Assembly: GCA_037039925.1 (NCBI GenBank)
Contig: JAXRKP010001626.1
Span: forward strand, 1-64,000
From: Doris montereyensis
Taxonomy: Eukaryota > Mollusca > Gastropoda > Nudibranchia > Dorididae
DNA length: 64,000 nt
Direction: 5' to 3'
Under the pieces are notes generated by a model. The model made no database searches. It saw only the letters and a program-made list of their open reading frames with translations, and had not been told where the DNA came from. How positions within the stretch are numbered: position 1 is the first letter of the stretch; the number at the start of each line of letters is the position of its first letter. Positions 15,301 through 23,923 of this stretch are shown piece by piece. The position numbers were made by a program, and so were the translations under genes.

Positions 15301-18300
15301 TATATCTTGACATTAATGATGAGGATAGAAATTCAGGCCAAATTTTCCTTGAGGCTGAAAATATTGAGAAATCATAACATTCTGCACAGAAAGTTTCGTG
15401 TTTGAGAAATGTAAAAAAATGTAAATTGAACAATCACGGCTTTATTACTAGCTCTATGATTAAAGAGTAGTAAGTAACAAGCACGTAGACATGATACAAA
15501 AATATATATAAAGAATTAGACAAATTTTAAATGATTTGATAAAGCTCTTTACATGGGCTTGGCTTTAGAGTCATTTTATTTAGATTCTGTTTAATCAGAT
15601 GAGTTTCCTTTCAAGTTGCATTCAAATCTTTTAGTTTAACGCTCCGAGTATCTTTGTTTTTGGGTGTCTGATATTTATAATAACTGTTTCTAAAAGCATT
15701 AATTTACCTGTACATATATATCACTCATTAACAAAAGTAGTGAGGTTTCACATACACCATTAGTATCCTTTTCTTTTTGATTTGATTTCTCACAACTGAC
15801 ATCTTTTGTTGTTTTTGTGATACTAGTAATTGTAATATCTTAAACATATCGGTAAATGTATTTCACAAGAAAAATAATATTCTTAACTTAGGGATAAATG
15901 TACTAGACAATAAAAGCGATATTCTTAACATATGTACACATGTATTACACAATGAAAGTCATGTTCTAAACATATGGATATGTATTACACAAATAAAGTA
16001 ATATTCTAAACATATGGATAAATGTATTAGTACTATTACACAAATAAAGTAACATTCTAAACATATATATGCATAAAGGTATTACACAAACAAAAGCAAT
16101 ATTCTAAACATATGGATGAATGTATTACGCAGAAAAAATGATGTTCTAAAAATGGGGATAACTACATTACTGTAAAGTACACTGAAAAGCAATATTCTAA
16201 ACACATGGACACATGTATTGCATTATAATATATCTTTTCCATGAACCCCGCCCCTCCCCTGCCCCCTCTTTATCTTTGTACCTAATCTCTTCATGACTGT
16301 CCTCGTTCTTTATCTTTCCTCTCTGATGGTTAAAGAAAAAGTTATTTTAAGGTAAAATAAAATCTGACTTTTACTTTTACAAAGCTTTTACATCATTCAC
16401 ATCACTTTCCTATGTTTGTCTTGAAGAAATGAATTTCAGATTTCTCTGGAATTTCTGTCATTTCATTCATCTTTGGGCCATATCTGTTGAACTGCCTTGG
16501 AATTGCATATATGCCGGAAGAAGTTAATAATACCTGCTTTAATTTTTATTTGATTTTTTTTCATGCAAACTTTTTTTCTTCATAAATGCTAATGTTTAAC
16601 AATTTTTGTATTCAATTCACATGTCTCCTGTTTCTGCTACTATGTCATTTGTCATCCTTTCTTTTAATTCTCCTTATTTTTCTTTTATTTGTTTGTTCTG
16701 AAAATTGTCTTTATTTTGGCACTCTTTGATATACTTGTTCACCTGACCAGTCTTAACTTACTTCCTTTTTCTATGCAATGTTCTTCAGTCACGTCCGTGA
16801 AGTGTGAAACTCTGTATTTCATCAACTTCAATATCGTAGGATTCAGATGTATAACACTGGACATAAAAAATAATATATTAATGTAAAACTTTCAGTGTTT
16901 CACCTCTAGTCGCTGTGTGAAATGTAAGCATGGAATAAATTAACCTGCTCTGATGAGCATGAGAAGAAAGATTTTGACCATTTTACACTAAACAACTTTT
17001 TTATTCTTGTGACTTCACATAACTTTGCTTTTACATTTATCCTCTTTTTTCATTAGTTTTCGATGTGGCAAAAACTTTTGGCAGGAGGCAGATATATATG
17101 TATATTTTCTGTTTTTGTGTCTCTAAAATCAAACATGCAAAAGTTGTTGTAACATTTGAGCTTTTAACAATGAATTTTCAGGGCCCAGTTAAAGACACAA
17201 TGACATACCTATTGTATCTTGTCAGAAACTTGTAGGAAAATTTAAGCAAAGGAAATTTTAAAAAATAAGTGGCGTGTAAGACATGAGCCAATTTCATGTT
17301 AATGTTAAGAGGAAATAACAACGCACATATATTTTTACATTATTTTAATGTTTACCAAATATGCGTTTTGATGAAAGCGGTGTAATGTATAATGCCTGTT
17401 CTGATGCAAAAGGAAAGCTTTTTGGGTGTGTTTTGTTTTACGCCTTTTCTTAGTTTTATCGTAAGTTATGTTTTGGATGGTAGTCAAGAAGACCCGTTGG
17501 TTAAATAAATGTTTTACTTGTTTGTTAATGTATGACTTTCTAGCCAAATAAAAGTATGGGACGAATATTAATGCGAAGAAAGACCAATGTTTAAAGGAGA
17601 ATGGGACTCGAAGATGGCACAAGAAAAGGTTAACTAAGTTTTTATCATTCTAGAATTTCTTTTGTCGCATAAAGATGTTTTTATGGGCATTGATTAAAAG
17701 TTTTTATCTTTTATACAACCAAGCGATGCTTAGATAACGAGACAGTATTGCATAGATAAAGACATTGCATGTTTTGTGCAATTTTATGTCATAAATATTT
17801 ACACTGCATCATATAGCTGCTTTCACCCAATCAATGAAATTGTATTTGTTTTGCTTCTCAAACATAAATGTGTATAAGAAAAGAGAGATAGATGGGAAAA
17901 CAGGAATAATTACTCTTCCAATATTTCAACAAAACCATACTGGGACTATTTCTCCAAACTGTATTTTCATATTATATGATATTTGCAATATATCTGGAAT
18001 ATGTAAAGTTGGTGAATCACAAGGAGGGACATTAGAAGGAATGTAAAACTCCATTTTGCGATAAAAATCAGTTTTAAACATCTCCAGAAACAAACGCAGA
18101 TACAAAAAAAGTGGAAAGCAGGACATGCTGTTTCTCAGCTTTTTCTTTTTCTTTTATCATACAAGCTAGAAAGGGTTATATTATAGATTGCCTAGATTCT
18201 TCAGGGGTTTTCTCTGATTGAACTTTTCATTCTCTTCTGCCGTCCTGGTGATTGTGCAGAAGGTTTTACAAGTGTTTGGGCATTACTTGTAGTCGTAGCC

Positions 18301-20674
18301 TTACATGCATTCTGTTCTGTCTTCCCCACGGCTCTTCCCTCACTTGCAGGCAGAGGCTTGGCAGTGATGATAATTTGATTGGTGAGTAACATGCAAGATA
18401 TTTGCGCTACTTAGCGTCTTTTTTAATCATGTATGAAATCGGTAATCTGCATAAATTAATATGTACATAAGCGTATCCCTTCCATTTATGATTCTTTTTT
18501 GTTGTGTTGGTCTCTTCTAGTTGTTTTGTTACCTCTATAGTTAAAAATTTGATAATAAAGCTAATGGTTTCATTTTTACCTTGGTGTGCTAGCGCTAGTG
18601 CTATTTATAGTTTGTATTTTTGAAGACATTACATAGTGTTTTTGTAAACTGAAGATGAATGGGGAGAAAAAGGACTGCCTCAAAGCTTGGTTTTTACTTT
18701 GAAAGGTTTAAAATAAGTTGTTTTTAGTTTTCTTGGCCGAATCTAAATTTTATAGAAATTGAATTACAGTAGTTTTGGATATGTACGATACAAAGGTATC
18801 TCTTTAATAAACAATTATCTGTGTTGTGGCTGTTGGACGTGATTCTTTCAATACGATGGTAATTTATAATAGGCGGTACACTTTATGAAATGTTTGCTCA
18901 AAACAGAATGTTTACTTTAATTAAAAATGTTCCTGTCTTTTTAATTCTTAGTTTAACTTGGATTAATATGTAAATACTATTTAGCTATTTCTTTGTTGTC
19001 TTTTGTTTCTCTTCTTGCTATATAAGAAAAGGAAGTTAAGGAGATAAGATTACTCATTCAATCAGCATTTAATAATTCACACCATGCTTTTAGAGAACCT
19101 TACGTCATTGATGAATATGTTTTCATACCACATTTTCTTGTAACTGAAAGTAGTGCAATGTTAGTCATGCTATTAGTTTAGAAAGAGAAGATAAAAGTGG
19201 CAACCTAAAACAGTTGTTGAAAAGATATTTTACAATAAGGATTAATAACAACTTTTGATGTTGCTTATTTTGATAATAACACACGTCTTGCACTAAACAT
19301 CTTACGCTAACATGTTATTTTTAACGATGTAAGGAAGCCTGCATTTGTAATGACATTACCACTACTAATAATAATATGAATTTATTATTTAAAGCCAACC
19401 TCGTCTCTTAATGACTCACTTGCATGCATACATGTATTTATATTTCCTACTTTTTAGAGTTAATTACAGGTTTTAAAAAACAAAACTGAAACAAACTCTA
19501 TAAGTATTGCAACAAGTTAGGATTTTTATAATAATTACTTTATAGAAAGTAGAAAACAAAAAGCAAAATCCCAAACAAAAACCAGTAAACGGAACATTTT
19601 CTTATTATCTCCCCACCCCCTCCTCAATACTCAAACAACTCAAAAACAAAATGAAAAAGAAAAATACCCCCTCCCCCCTCTCTCTCTCCCTCCTCCTCCC
19701 CACCCCTACATACATTTTTGTTTTCATAACAATCTTATTTTTGGAATGCTGTATTTTGTTTTGATACATTTAGCAACATTGTTCCCAAGCGAGCAACGAC
19801 TCATCTATGAATTCAAAATGCTGTGGTGTTGTGTTCTTAACAGATGAGTTTTAAAGTTAAAATTGAACCATTGAGGCCAGTGAGGCTTGTTGATGTAAAT
19901 CAGTCACCACTTGATTTTTTACATTTTAATCCTAAGCGGACACAAATAAATCAGTAAATATATTTATTACTAAATATTGTACGTCAGTGGCCAAGTCATC
20001 AGGCTGTCGGACTTCGGATCATGAGGTCTTGGGTTCGAATGTAGCAAAGCTAGGTCCCGCCCGTTGTGTGCCTTTGGAAAAATACTTGACTTACATTTCC
20101 CCACTCAACCCAGGTGTGAATGGGTACAAGCACTAGTTTGGGAGGTATAAATCTACTTCAGACCCCAGCGTCCTGTCAGGAGGTGATTATTATCACCTGT
20201 TCAGCTTTAGGTCACAGAAACCGGGATAAGCCGGCTCTATGGACCATAATGGCCTTGGAAGGAACGATGTGTTTACTATTATTACTAATTAGCTTCCCTC
20301 TCTGCTTTAAGGAGGGGGCGTGTGAGGATTATTATGATCATTGCCACAAAAACACAATATATATGTATGTATATTTCACACTTTATGTTTGACTACTCAC
20401 ATTGTTTTCCATGTAATCATTCACCATCAATTCCATTTTTAATTTACTGACTGTTGTTACTAATGATGTAAAATGTCACTTTGTGAAGTCACAAGTATAA
20501 ATAGTTATGTATAACAAAATTGAGCCCAAAAGTCAAAAGTGTTTGATAGTCTTCTATAAGAGTGCCTTTGGTTGTGTTATTAATTTCTTTCTCCTTTGTT
20601 TTCACAGTTTGAGTTTCTTTTTTATGTGACCTGTGTGGGTGAAAAGTCAAACATTATTTTTAAATAGCACAACA

Positions 20675-20763
<89 letters not shown>

Positions 20764-21066
20764 GACATCGTTCCGTTTTTTATATGTCAGAAAGAAAGAA
20801 GCGTTTTAACATCTGTAGAAGATGAAACCGAAAGAATCTCTCCTTCTCTCTCTCTTTTTCATTCTTCTCTGTTTCTTGTTCTCTCTCCCTCTCTCTCTTT
20901 TTCATTCTCTCTCCCTGTTTCTCGTTCTCTCTCTCCCTCTCTTTTTTTGTTCTCTCTCCTTGCATTCTTTGTCACTGTCTCTTGCATTCTCTCTTTTTAT
21001 TTTCTATGTCTCTGTATGTCTCTCTCTCCCTCCCTCCCTCCTCCCTCTCCCACCTCTCCCTCCCTC

Positions 21067-21103
<37 letters not shown>

Positions 21104-23923
21104 ATATAAACAGGCATTTGTTGTTTTTGTTTTGATTTTTAGTTATTGGTTTTGTTAGTTAATTGTTTGTCAATATTTTGATTTGTTGTATGTACCATTT
21201 CCATGGCATGCATTTAACTATTGAAAGTGGCTTACTTACCTTCTGTGTTTTTTTTTATTAAGCTTTGTCTCATGTGTTGACTCATGACATTTTTTCTTTT
21301 CCTGTTTTTAAAAATTAGTAATTGAGTGAACAGCTGATTATTTGGAAATAAATTTTGACAGATAAAAGAAGAAAAAAAGAAAAATTAGGAGATTCACCTG
21401 TCTTTTCAAAAGTCTCATTCTCACTTTTTTTCTTCTTCTTTGGTTATGTTTGTTGTTTACAGGCAGTTCTGACAGTGAGGCAGATGCAGAGAATGGACAA
21501 AAAGTTTGGGACAACGAAAGAGGAAGGGGTGGCCTACTCATATAGTTTCTTTCATTTCATGCTGTTCCTGGGGTGCCTGTATGTCATGATGACCCTCACC
21601 AACTGGTTTGAGTAAGTGTCTTGTTTGTGTGCTATACTCTGATATTTGTCATTGTCATTCTGACCCCTAATAGTAGTACACACTGTGAGGTTGAAAAGAT
21701 TTATTTTTTGGGAGTCACGGAGAGGGCATCCTTGAGTCACAAATATAATCCTTTTTGACAAAGAAGAATAGACAAACCAACATTTTTTTGGGGATTATAG
21801 ACTATCAACATTCAGTTTATACAATGATATTCACATTTGACATCTTTGAAGTGAGTCAGAAGATGTTCTGAGATTTTTATCAACTTGTGACCCTGAGATC
21901 ACCGCCATGGTGGTCAGAGTTTACTTCAAAGAAAAAAGCAAAACAACTCAAACAACTTAACTTGTGGGGCATTGACGCTTTTTTATCTTGTCAGTTAGTG
22001 GTGAGACTTAATAATGTTAAGGAAAGGGGTGATGAACTATATATAAAGTATTCGTAGAGGAATTCATGAGGGAAGGGGGGGGATTAAAGATTTAAAGTGA
22101 CAGCCAGGGTGGGCGGTTGGTTTGCGCTACTGGTAGGATCTGCTTTTTTCCTTTCCCTCTTGCCCTCGTCTTTAATCTCACTGTTTCCTGTTAATCCATT
22201 CTGAGATCACCTCGTATGGTGGACGGGGTAAATTTCCAATAAACTGATAGTCAGGGCGTAAAACATTGTTATCAATATCAGATGTGATTTGTTGTCGTGT
22301 GAACTATGGGTGGTTGGCGTACGATGCTGGTAGGTCTTACACTTCTTTCCTCTCCTTCTGTCTCCTATCTTTCATCTTGCTTTTTCCTATTTTTTCACCC
22401 TGAGATGACCGTATATGATGGACGGGGTAAATTTCAATGACACACACACACACTTGTGTGAACTGCACTCCTTTACTGTGTTATGCGCTGGATGCATGTG
22501 AGAATTTATATAATATAGTAATTATTTGAAATTATGGGCAAGGTTTTGAAGAAGGTGGAGGTGGCAGTGATAGGAAGGGGGCATGTATCAAACAATACCA
22601 AGGCAATACCCACCCATGATGGTATGAACTTTCAAAATAGTTTTACGAGTTTTTAAATTTATTTGACATGCAGTTTGAGTATTGTATATGTATGGTGCGC
22701 CCCGGTGAATGTATAGATGTGTGTGTGTGTGTGTCAACCATCCCCCAGGCCCATAGCCCATAGTATAGATCAAAATAAAATTATTGTAGTATGCTATCCG
22801 TCTCCCTCTGTGGTGTGTAGCACCCTAATTAGGTCAAACCAACAAGAGGGTAGTGCGGGAGTTGTGATTGAGTGGGATGCATTGTTTTACTCTGTGCCTA
22901 GTAAAGTGTGCTAGTTGTTGATTTTTTAGTTTACTTGTGGCTTAATTAGTAGATTGGTGGATGAATGATTGGTATCCATGGATAGGGGAGATGAAGACTT
23001 CATTAGCATTAGTTTCGTTACGATCTTTCTTTTGTAGCCTTTTATATTATATTATTAGTTTCACTAGTTTGTTCCTGGTCCTATCCCCGGTAGCTCACCC
23101 TTAAATCTGTTTTGTGGAAGTTTAGGTAGGTTAGATATTGCTACTTTGTTAGAATGTAGCTCATGTTGTCCCCATGCACTGGTGTAAATTTCATAGTGTT
23201 TGACCATGTGGTTATTATTATAATATATTAATGTTGATTTTTGGTCTTGTCATGGCTGGTCTTTCAGTTGGGTAGTGTTGGCCGGCGCATGATGTAGAAG
23301 CTTTCTTGGACGTCCGCATGATGCCTATATAAGTAGGTTGCTAGGGCAACCGCTGCAAATGAGATTACGAGACAAGATTATTATAAAAAAGAATCCACGG
23401 GAACCCCTTAGACGGGTTGGGCCAGAGATGATATAGAGACACAGCAAACCCAATATTTCCTTGTCATATTATGAATTATTAATCTACAGTCTACACCTTT
23501 GTTGGAGATCGTAGTTGATATTTTACGCATTGATGCAATTATTAAAAACCACCAGCCACAGCCACCAGTTGTAGACTTTGATGTTTGTCCTGGGTTCTGA
23601 GAGCTAGTACAATGAGCGGTGTGTCTCATCTACTACATCGTTTTACCTTCATCGTCTCTTGTCATTAACATCCTTTTCATCTTCACCCATCACTTACCGT
23701 ATCATATTTTTAATCAAAGGCCATGTGAAAAGCATAAAAGTAATTGTTTTTATTATTCTAATGGTGCGACCTCTTAATTTTCAGGCCCAGCTCTGATGTG
23801 AAAAGTCTCAACGCCAACAAGGCCTCGGTGTGGGTGAAGATATCGTCTAGCTGGGTCAGCATCGTTCTCTACGTCTGGACCCTTGTTGCCCCTGCCATTC
23901 TATCAAACCGCGAATTCAACTAA
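89..23923 (+). CDS. SERINC: SERINC family (serine incorporator/TDE1), 12 exons, five frame breaks
   Basis: Multi-pass membrane protein of the SERINC/TDE1 family, reported to act in serine-containing lipid supply at cell membranes. Exons: 89-109, 2864-3029, 7853-8053, 8415-8494, 9092-9227, 9766-9842, 11288-11381, 12751-12836, 13126-13303, 13840-13913, 21463-21611 and 23785-23923. All introns are GT/AG. Family hallmarks seen in order are the Cys-rich N-terminus ([12 protein letters not shown]), [82 protein letters not shown] and a C-terminus [21 protein letters not shown]. Length is about 467 codons, close to vertebrate SERINC1. Five exons contain indels (near 2924-2929, 7957-7961, 9193-9197, 12756-12758 and 21522). 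Exon phases agree only if each is corrected, and there is no other internal stop. I read this as a real gene with uncorrected sequence errors or a young pseudogene. Family assignment is certain; exon 1 is tentative. Confidence 0.93.
324..1953. mobile_element. Long-inverted-repeat DNA element, copy 1
   Basis: Begins GGCAGGTTTCACAAAA (324) and ends with the inverse TTTTGTGAAACCTGCC (1953). The two ends are similar over about 230 bp in inverted orientation. The right half (about 1220-1953), reverse-complemented, is collinear with 56188-57080. No transposase frame and no clear target-site duplication were seen. I read it as a non-autonomous or fold-back-type DNA element inserted in SERINC intron 1. 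Confidence 0.75.
1954..2863 (+). other. SERINC intron 1, 3' part
   Basis: AT-rich intronic DNA after the inverted-repeat element. No exon, RNA gene or repeat recognised. Confidence 0.4.
2864..3029 (+). CDS. SERINC: SERINC exon 2, Cys-rich N-terminus and TM1
   Basis: Acceptor TTTTCAG ends at 2863 and the donor GTAAAT starts at 3030. The first half reads [20 protein letters not shown] in phase 0. The second half reads [14 protein letters not shown] to KLED in the next frame. The switch falls on a run of six A at 2924-2929, where five A would give the family's CPSC-KNST junction. Confidence 0.9.
3110..3266 (+). other. Intron 2 DNA before the (TA)n tract, nothing recognised
   Basis: AT-rich intronic sequence without a supported exon. 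Short open frames here have no recognisable motif. Confidence 0.4.
3267..3329. repeat. (TA)n microsatellite
   Basis: About 63 bp of uninterrupted TA dinucleotides in SERINC intron 2. Confidence 0.98.
3505..3660 (+). repeat. SINE-like family C copy
   Basis: Starts GTTGGTAGGTGCTGCTGGCAGG, has a pyrimidine-rich middle, then a conserved 3' block (ATTCACC...ATGGATGGGGTA) and an A-rich AAACAAAC tail. The same arrangement recurs at least nine times in the window. Confidence 0.75.
4196..7560 (-). mobile_element. RTE-like non-LTR retrotransposon, nearly full length, degenerate
   Basis: Read on the minus strand from about 7560 to 4196. Order: 5' tandem units; apurinic endonuclease start with [12 protein letters not shown] and [11 protein letters not shown] (7168-6950); endonuclease end with DARVNRGAE and SDYH (6515-6270); linker and RT start with [14 protein letters not shown] (5933-5553); RT core with FADDLVLFG (5144-4731); and a C-terminal region with [11 protein letters not shown] and WRKIISAFE (4396-4199). 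The open frames are broken by several shifts and stops, so it cannot code for a whole protein. Length of about 3.3 kb and the endonuclease-RT order fit the RTE clade. It is antisense within SERINC intron 2. Confidence 0.9.
7285..7485 (-). repeat. Three tandem 67-bp units at LINE 5' end
   Basis: The word TTTTCTGTCAGGGTTAACTC starts at 7289, 7357 and 7423, giving a 66-68 bp unit ending in GGCAGCAGG. The array directly precedes the endonuclease frame of the minus-strand LINE, where tandem promoter monomers occur in some LINE families. Confidence 0.85.
7853..8053 (+). CDS. SERINC: SERINC exon 3, TM2 and DPRAHIQNG loop
   Basis: Acceptor CCCTTCAG, donor GTAAGT, phase 0 in and phase 2 out. It begins [17 protein letters not shown], runs through [11 protein letters not shown], then changes frame and continues [19 protein letters not shown] to DPRAHIQNG. 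The break lies at about 7957-7961 and is best explained by loss of one AG dinucleotide; restoring two bases brings back the family's R-V-C-F. Confidence 0.93.
8415..8494 (+). CDS. SERINC: SERINC exon 4, TM3
   Basis: Acceptor ACAG, donor GTGAGC, phase 2 in and phase 1 out. Reads [20 protein letters not shown] then RGAFGE, matching the family's FWFFK...GAFFIP block. No lesion. Confidence 0.95.
8600..8812 (-). repeat. tRNA-derived SINE family A copy
   Basis: On the minus strand it has a tRNA-like head with a B-box-like TGGGTTTGAATCC, then the conserved body CCCACTCAACCTAGATGC...GGTACC. Degenerate at its 3' end. In SERINC intron 4. Confidence 0.8.
9092..9227 (+). CDS. SERINC: SERINC exon 5, TM4 and WVE loop
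   Basis: Acceptor AACAG, donor GTAATC. Reads [20 protein letters not shown], then [14 protein letters not shown], then changes frame at about 9193-9197 to [11 protein letters not shown]. Vertebrate SERINCs have SWVEKMEEG at this point, so two bases seem to be missing (or one extra present). Confidence 0.93.
9366..9379 (+). repeat. Poly-C tract
   Basis: About 14 C in SERINC intron 5. A place where sequencing length errors are likely. Confidence 0.9.
9427..9688 (-). repeat. tRNA-derived SINE family A copy
   Basis: Full-length copy on minus: GGCCTGGTGGTTAGGGCAAC head, B-box-like GGGGTTCAAATCC, conserved body and 3' end GCTCTATCGGCTGTCATGGC. In SERINC intron 5. Confidence 0.88.
9766..9842 (+). 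CDS. SERINC: SERINC exon 6, TM5
   Basis: Acceptor TTTTCAG, donor GTAAGT, phase 1 in and phase 0 out. Reads [19 protein letters not shown] then YVYYAS, matching the family's SLVAIVLFFVYYT segment. No lesion. Confidence 0.94.
10387..10643 (-). repeat. tRNA-derived SINE family A copy
   Basis: On minus: GGTGGCCGAACTGGGGATCA head, body with GTACAAGCACTAGCTTGGGA and 3' part with CGCTTCACGCTATAGAAACC. In SERINC intron 6, less than 1 kb from the previous copy and in the same orientation. Confidence 0.88.
11288..11381 (+). CDS. SERINC: SERINC exon 7, TM6 with ILPKIQE
   Basis: Acceptor TTACAG, donor GTAAGT. Reads [17 protein letters not shown] then [14 protein letters not shown]. The ILPKIQE motif is a strong family signature. 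No lesion. Confidence 0.96.
12751..12836 (+). CDS. SERINC: SERINC exon 8, MYLTWSAM segment
   Basis: Acceptor TTCCTAG, donor GTAATT. After HQP the frame breaks and resumes as [20 protein letters not shown] then SSNP. The run CCC at 12756-12758 is one C short of what gives HQPRSGLLQ as in the family. Confidence 0.93.
13126..13303 (+). CDS. SERINC: SERINC exon 9, extracellular loop and TM
   Basis: Acceptor ATCAG, donor GTAAGA, phase 1 in and phase 2 out. Reads [15 protein letters not shown], an Asn/Ser-rich loop with likely N-glycosylation sites, then [19 protein letters not shown]. The ECNPSL block is conserved in SERINCs. No lesion. Confidence 0.95.
13443..13592 (+). repeat. SINE family C copy
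   Basis: GGCAGTTGGTGGGCGTTACT to CATATGGTGGATGGGGAAAA with an AAACAAACAAAT tail. In SERINC intron 9. Confidence 0.78.
13840..13913 (+). CDS. SERINC: SERINC exon 10, [10 protein letters not shown] segment
   Basis: Acceptor TTTTCAG, donor GTAAGA. Reads [18 protein letters not shown] then TILQTDT, matching vertebrate SSIRTSNNSQVNKLTL. No lesion. The next intron is the longest of the gene. Confidence 0.95.
15840..16225. repeat. Minisatellite, about 46-bp unit, about 8 copies
   Basis: Degenerate repeats of a unit like ATATTCTAAACATATGGATA followed by AATGTATTACACAA and AAAG. The words TTCTAAACATATGGAT and TGTATTACACAA recur in register. Lies in SERINC intron 10. Confidence 0.8.
19984..20266 (+). 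repeat. tRNA-derived SINE family A copy, full length
   Basis: Head GTGGCCAAGTCATCAGGCTG with B-box-like GGGTTCGAATG, body CCCACTCAACCCAGGTGTGA, AGGTGATTATTATCACCTGT, and 3' end CGGCTCTATGGACCATAATG. The best-preserved copy of the family here. Confidence 0.9.
20680..20760. repeat. (TA)n microsatellite
   Basis: About 80 bp of TA dinucleotides in SERINC intron 10. Confidence 0.98.
20840..21105. repeat. Pyrimidine-rich (TC)n / CTCTCC tract
   Basis: About 265 bp of almost pure C and T, with CTCTCT and CCCTCC runs, upstream of SERINC exon 11. The Leu/Ser- and Glu/Arg-rich open frames here are artefacts of the repeat. Confidence 0.95.
21463..21611 (+). CDS. SERINC: SERINC exon 11, cytosolic loop and [10 protein letters not shown]
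   Basis: Acceptor TTTACAG, donor GTAAGT. An acidic loop ([20 protein letters not shown]) is followed by a frame break at about 21522, then [17 protein letters not shown] and [13 protein letters not shown]. One extra G in AGAGGAAGGGG explains the shift. Confidence 0.95.
21893..21955 (+). repeat. SINE family C 3' fragment
   Basis: GAGATCACCGCCATGGTGGT and an A-rich AAAGCAAAAC tail. The same short block appears at 31195-31260. Confidence 0.55.
22108..22250 (+). repeat. SINE family C copy (first of a pair)
   Basis: GGGTGGGCGGTTGGTTTGCG start, pyrimidine-rich middle and 3' block GAGATCACCTCGTATGGTGG. Confidence 0.78.
22305..22445 (+). repeat. SINE family C copy (second of a pair)
   Basis: Same structure as the copy just upstream and in the same direction: GGGTGGTTGGCGTACGATGC to GATGGACGGGGTAAATTTCA, followed by a short CA run. 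Confidence 0.78.
23785..23923 (+). CDS. SERINC: SERINC exon 12, C-terminus and stop
   Basis: Acceptor TTTTCAG. Reads [20 protein letters not shown] then [16 protein letters not shown] and AILSNREFN, followed by TAA at 23921. It matches the vertebrate end WVKISSSW...[10 protein letters not shown]...NRDFD. No lesion. Confidence 0.96.

Larger units (their letters stand above)
13914..21462 (+). other. SERINC: SERINC intron 10, about 7.5 kb
   Basis: The phases of exons 10 and 11 fit directly, so no coding exon is needed here. The intron holds a minisatellite (15840-16225), a SINE (19984-20266), a (TA)n tract (20680-20760) and a pyrimidine-rich TC tract (20840-21105). The remaining DNA is AT-rich with no recognised gene; a small antisense open frame at 18201-18392 has no known motif. 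Confidence 0.7.

Noticed and set aside
18201..18392. Antisense open frame in SERINC intron 10
   Set aside because: No recognisable motif, no splice partners on that strand.
19984..20060. Possible true tRNA gene
   Set aside because: It has an A/B-box-like head, but it is the start of a repeated SINE body, and no cloverleaf with a clean acceptor stem can be drawn.
20822..21109. Leu/Ser-rich and Glu/Arg-rich open frames
   Set aside because: Artefacts of the pyrimidine-rich repeat tract.
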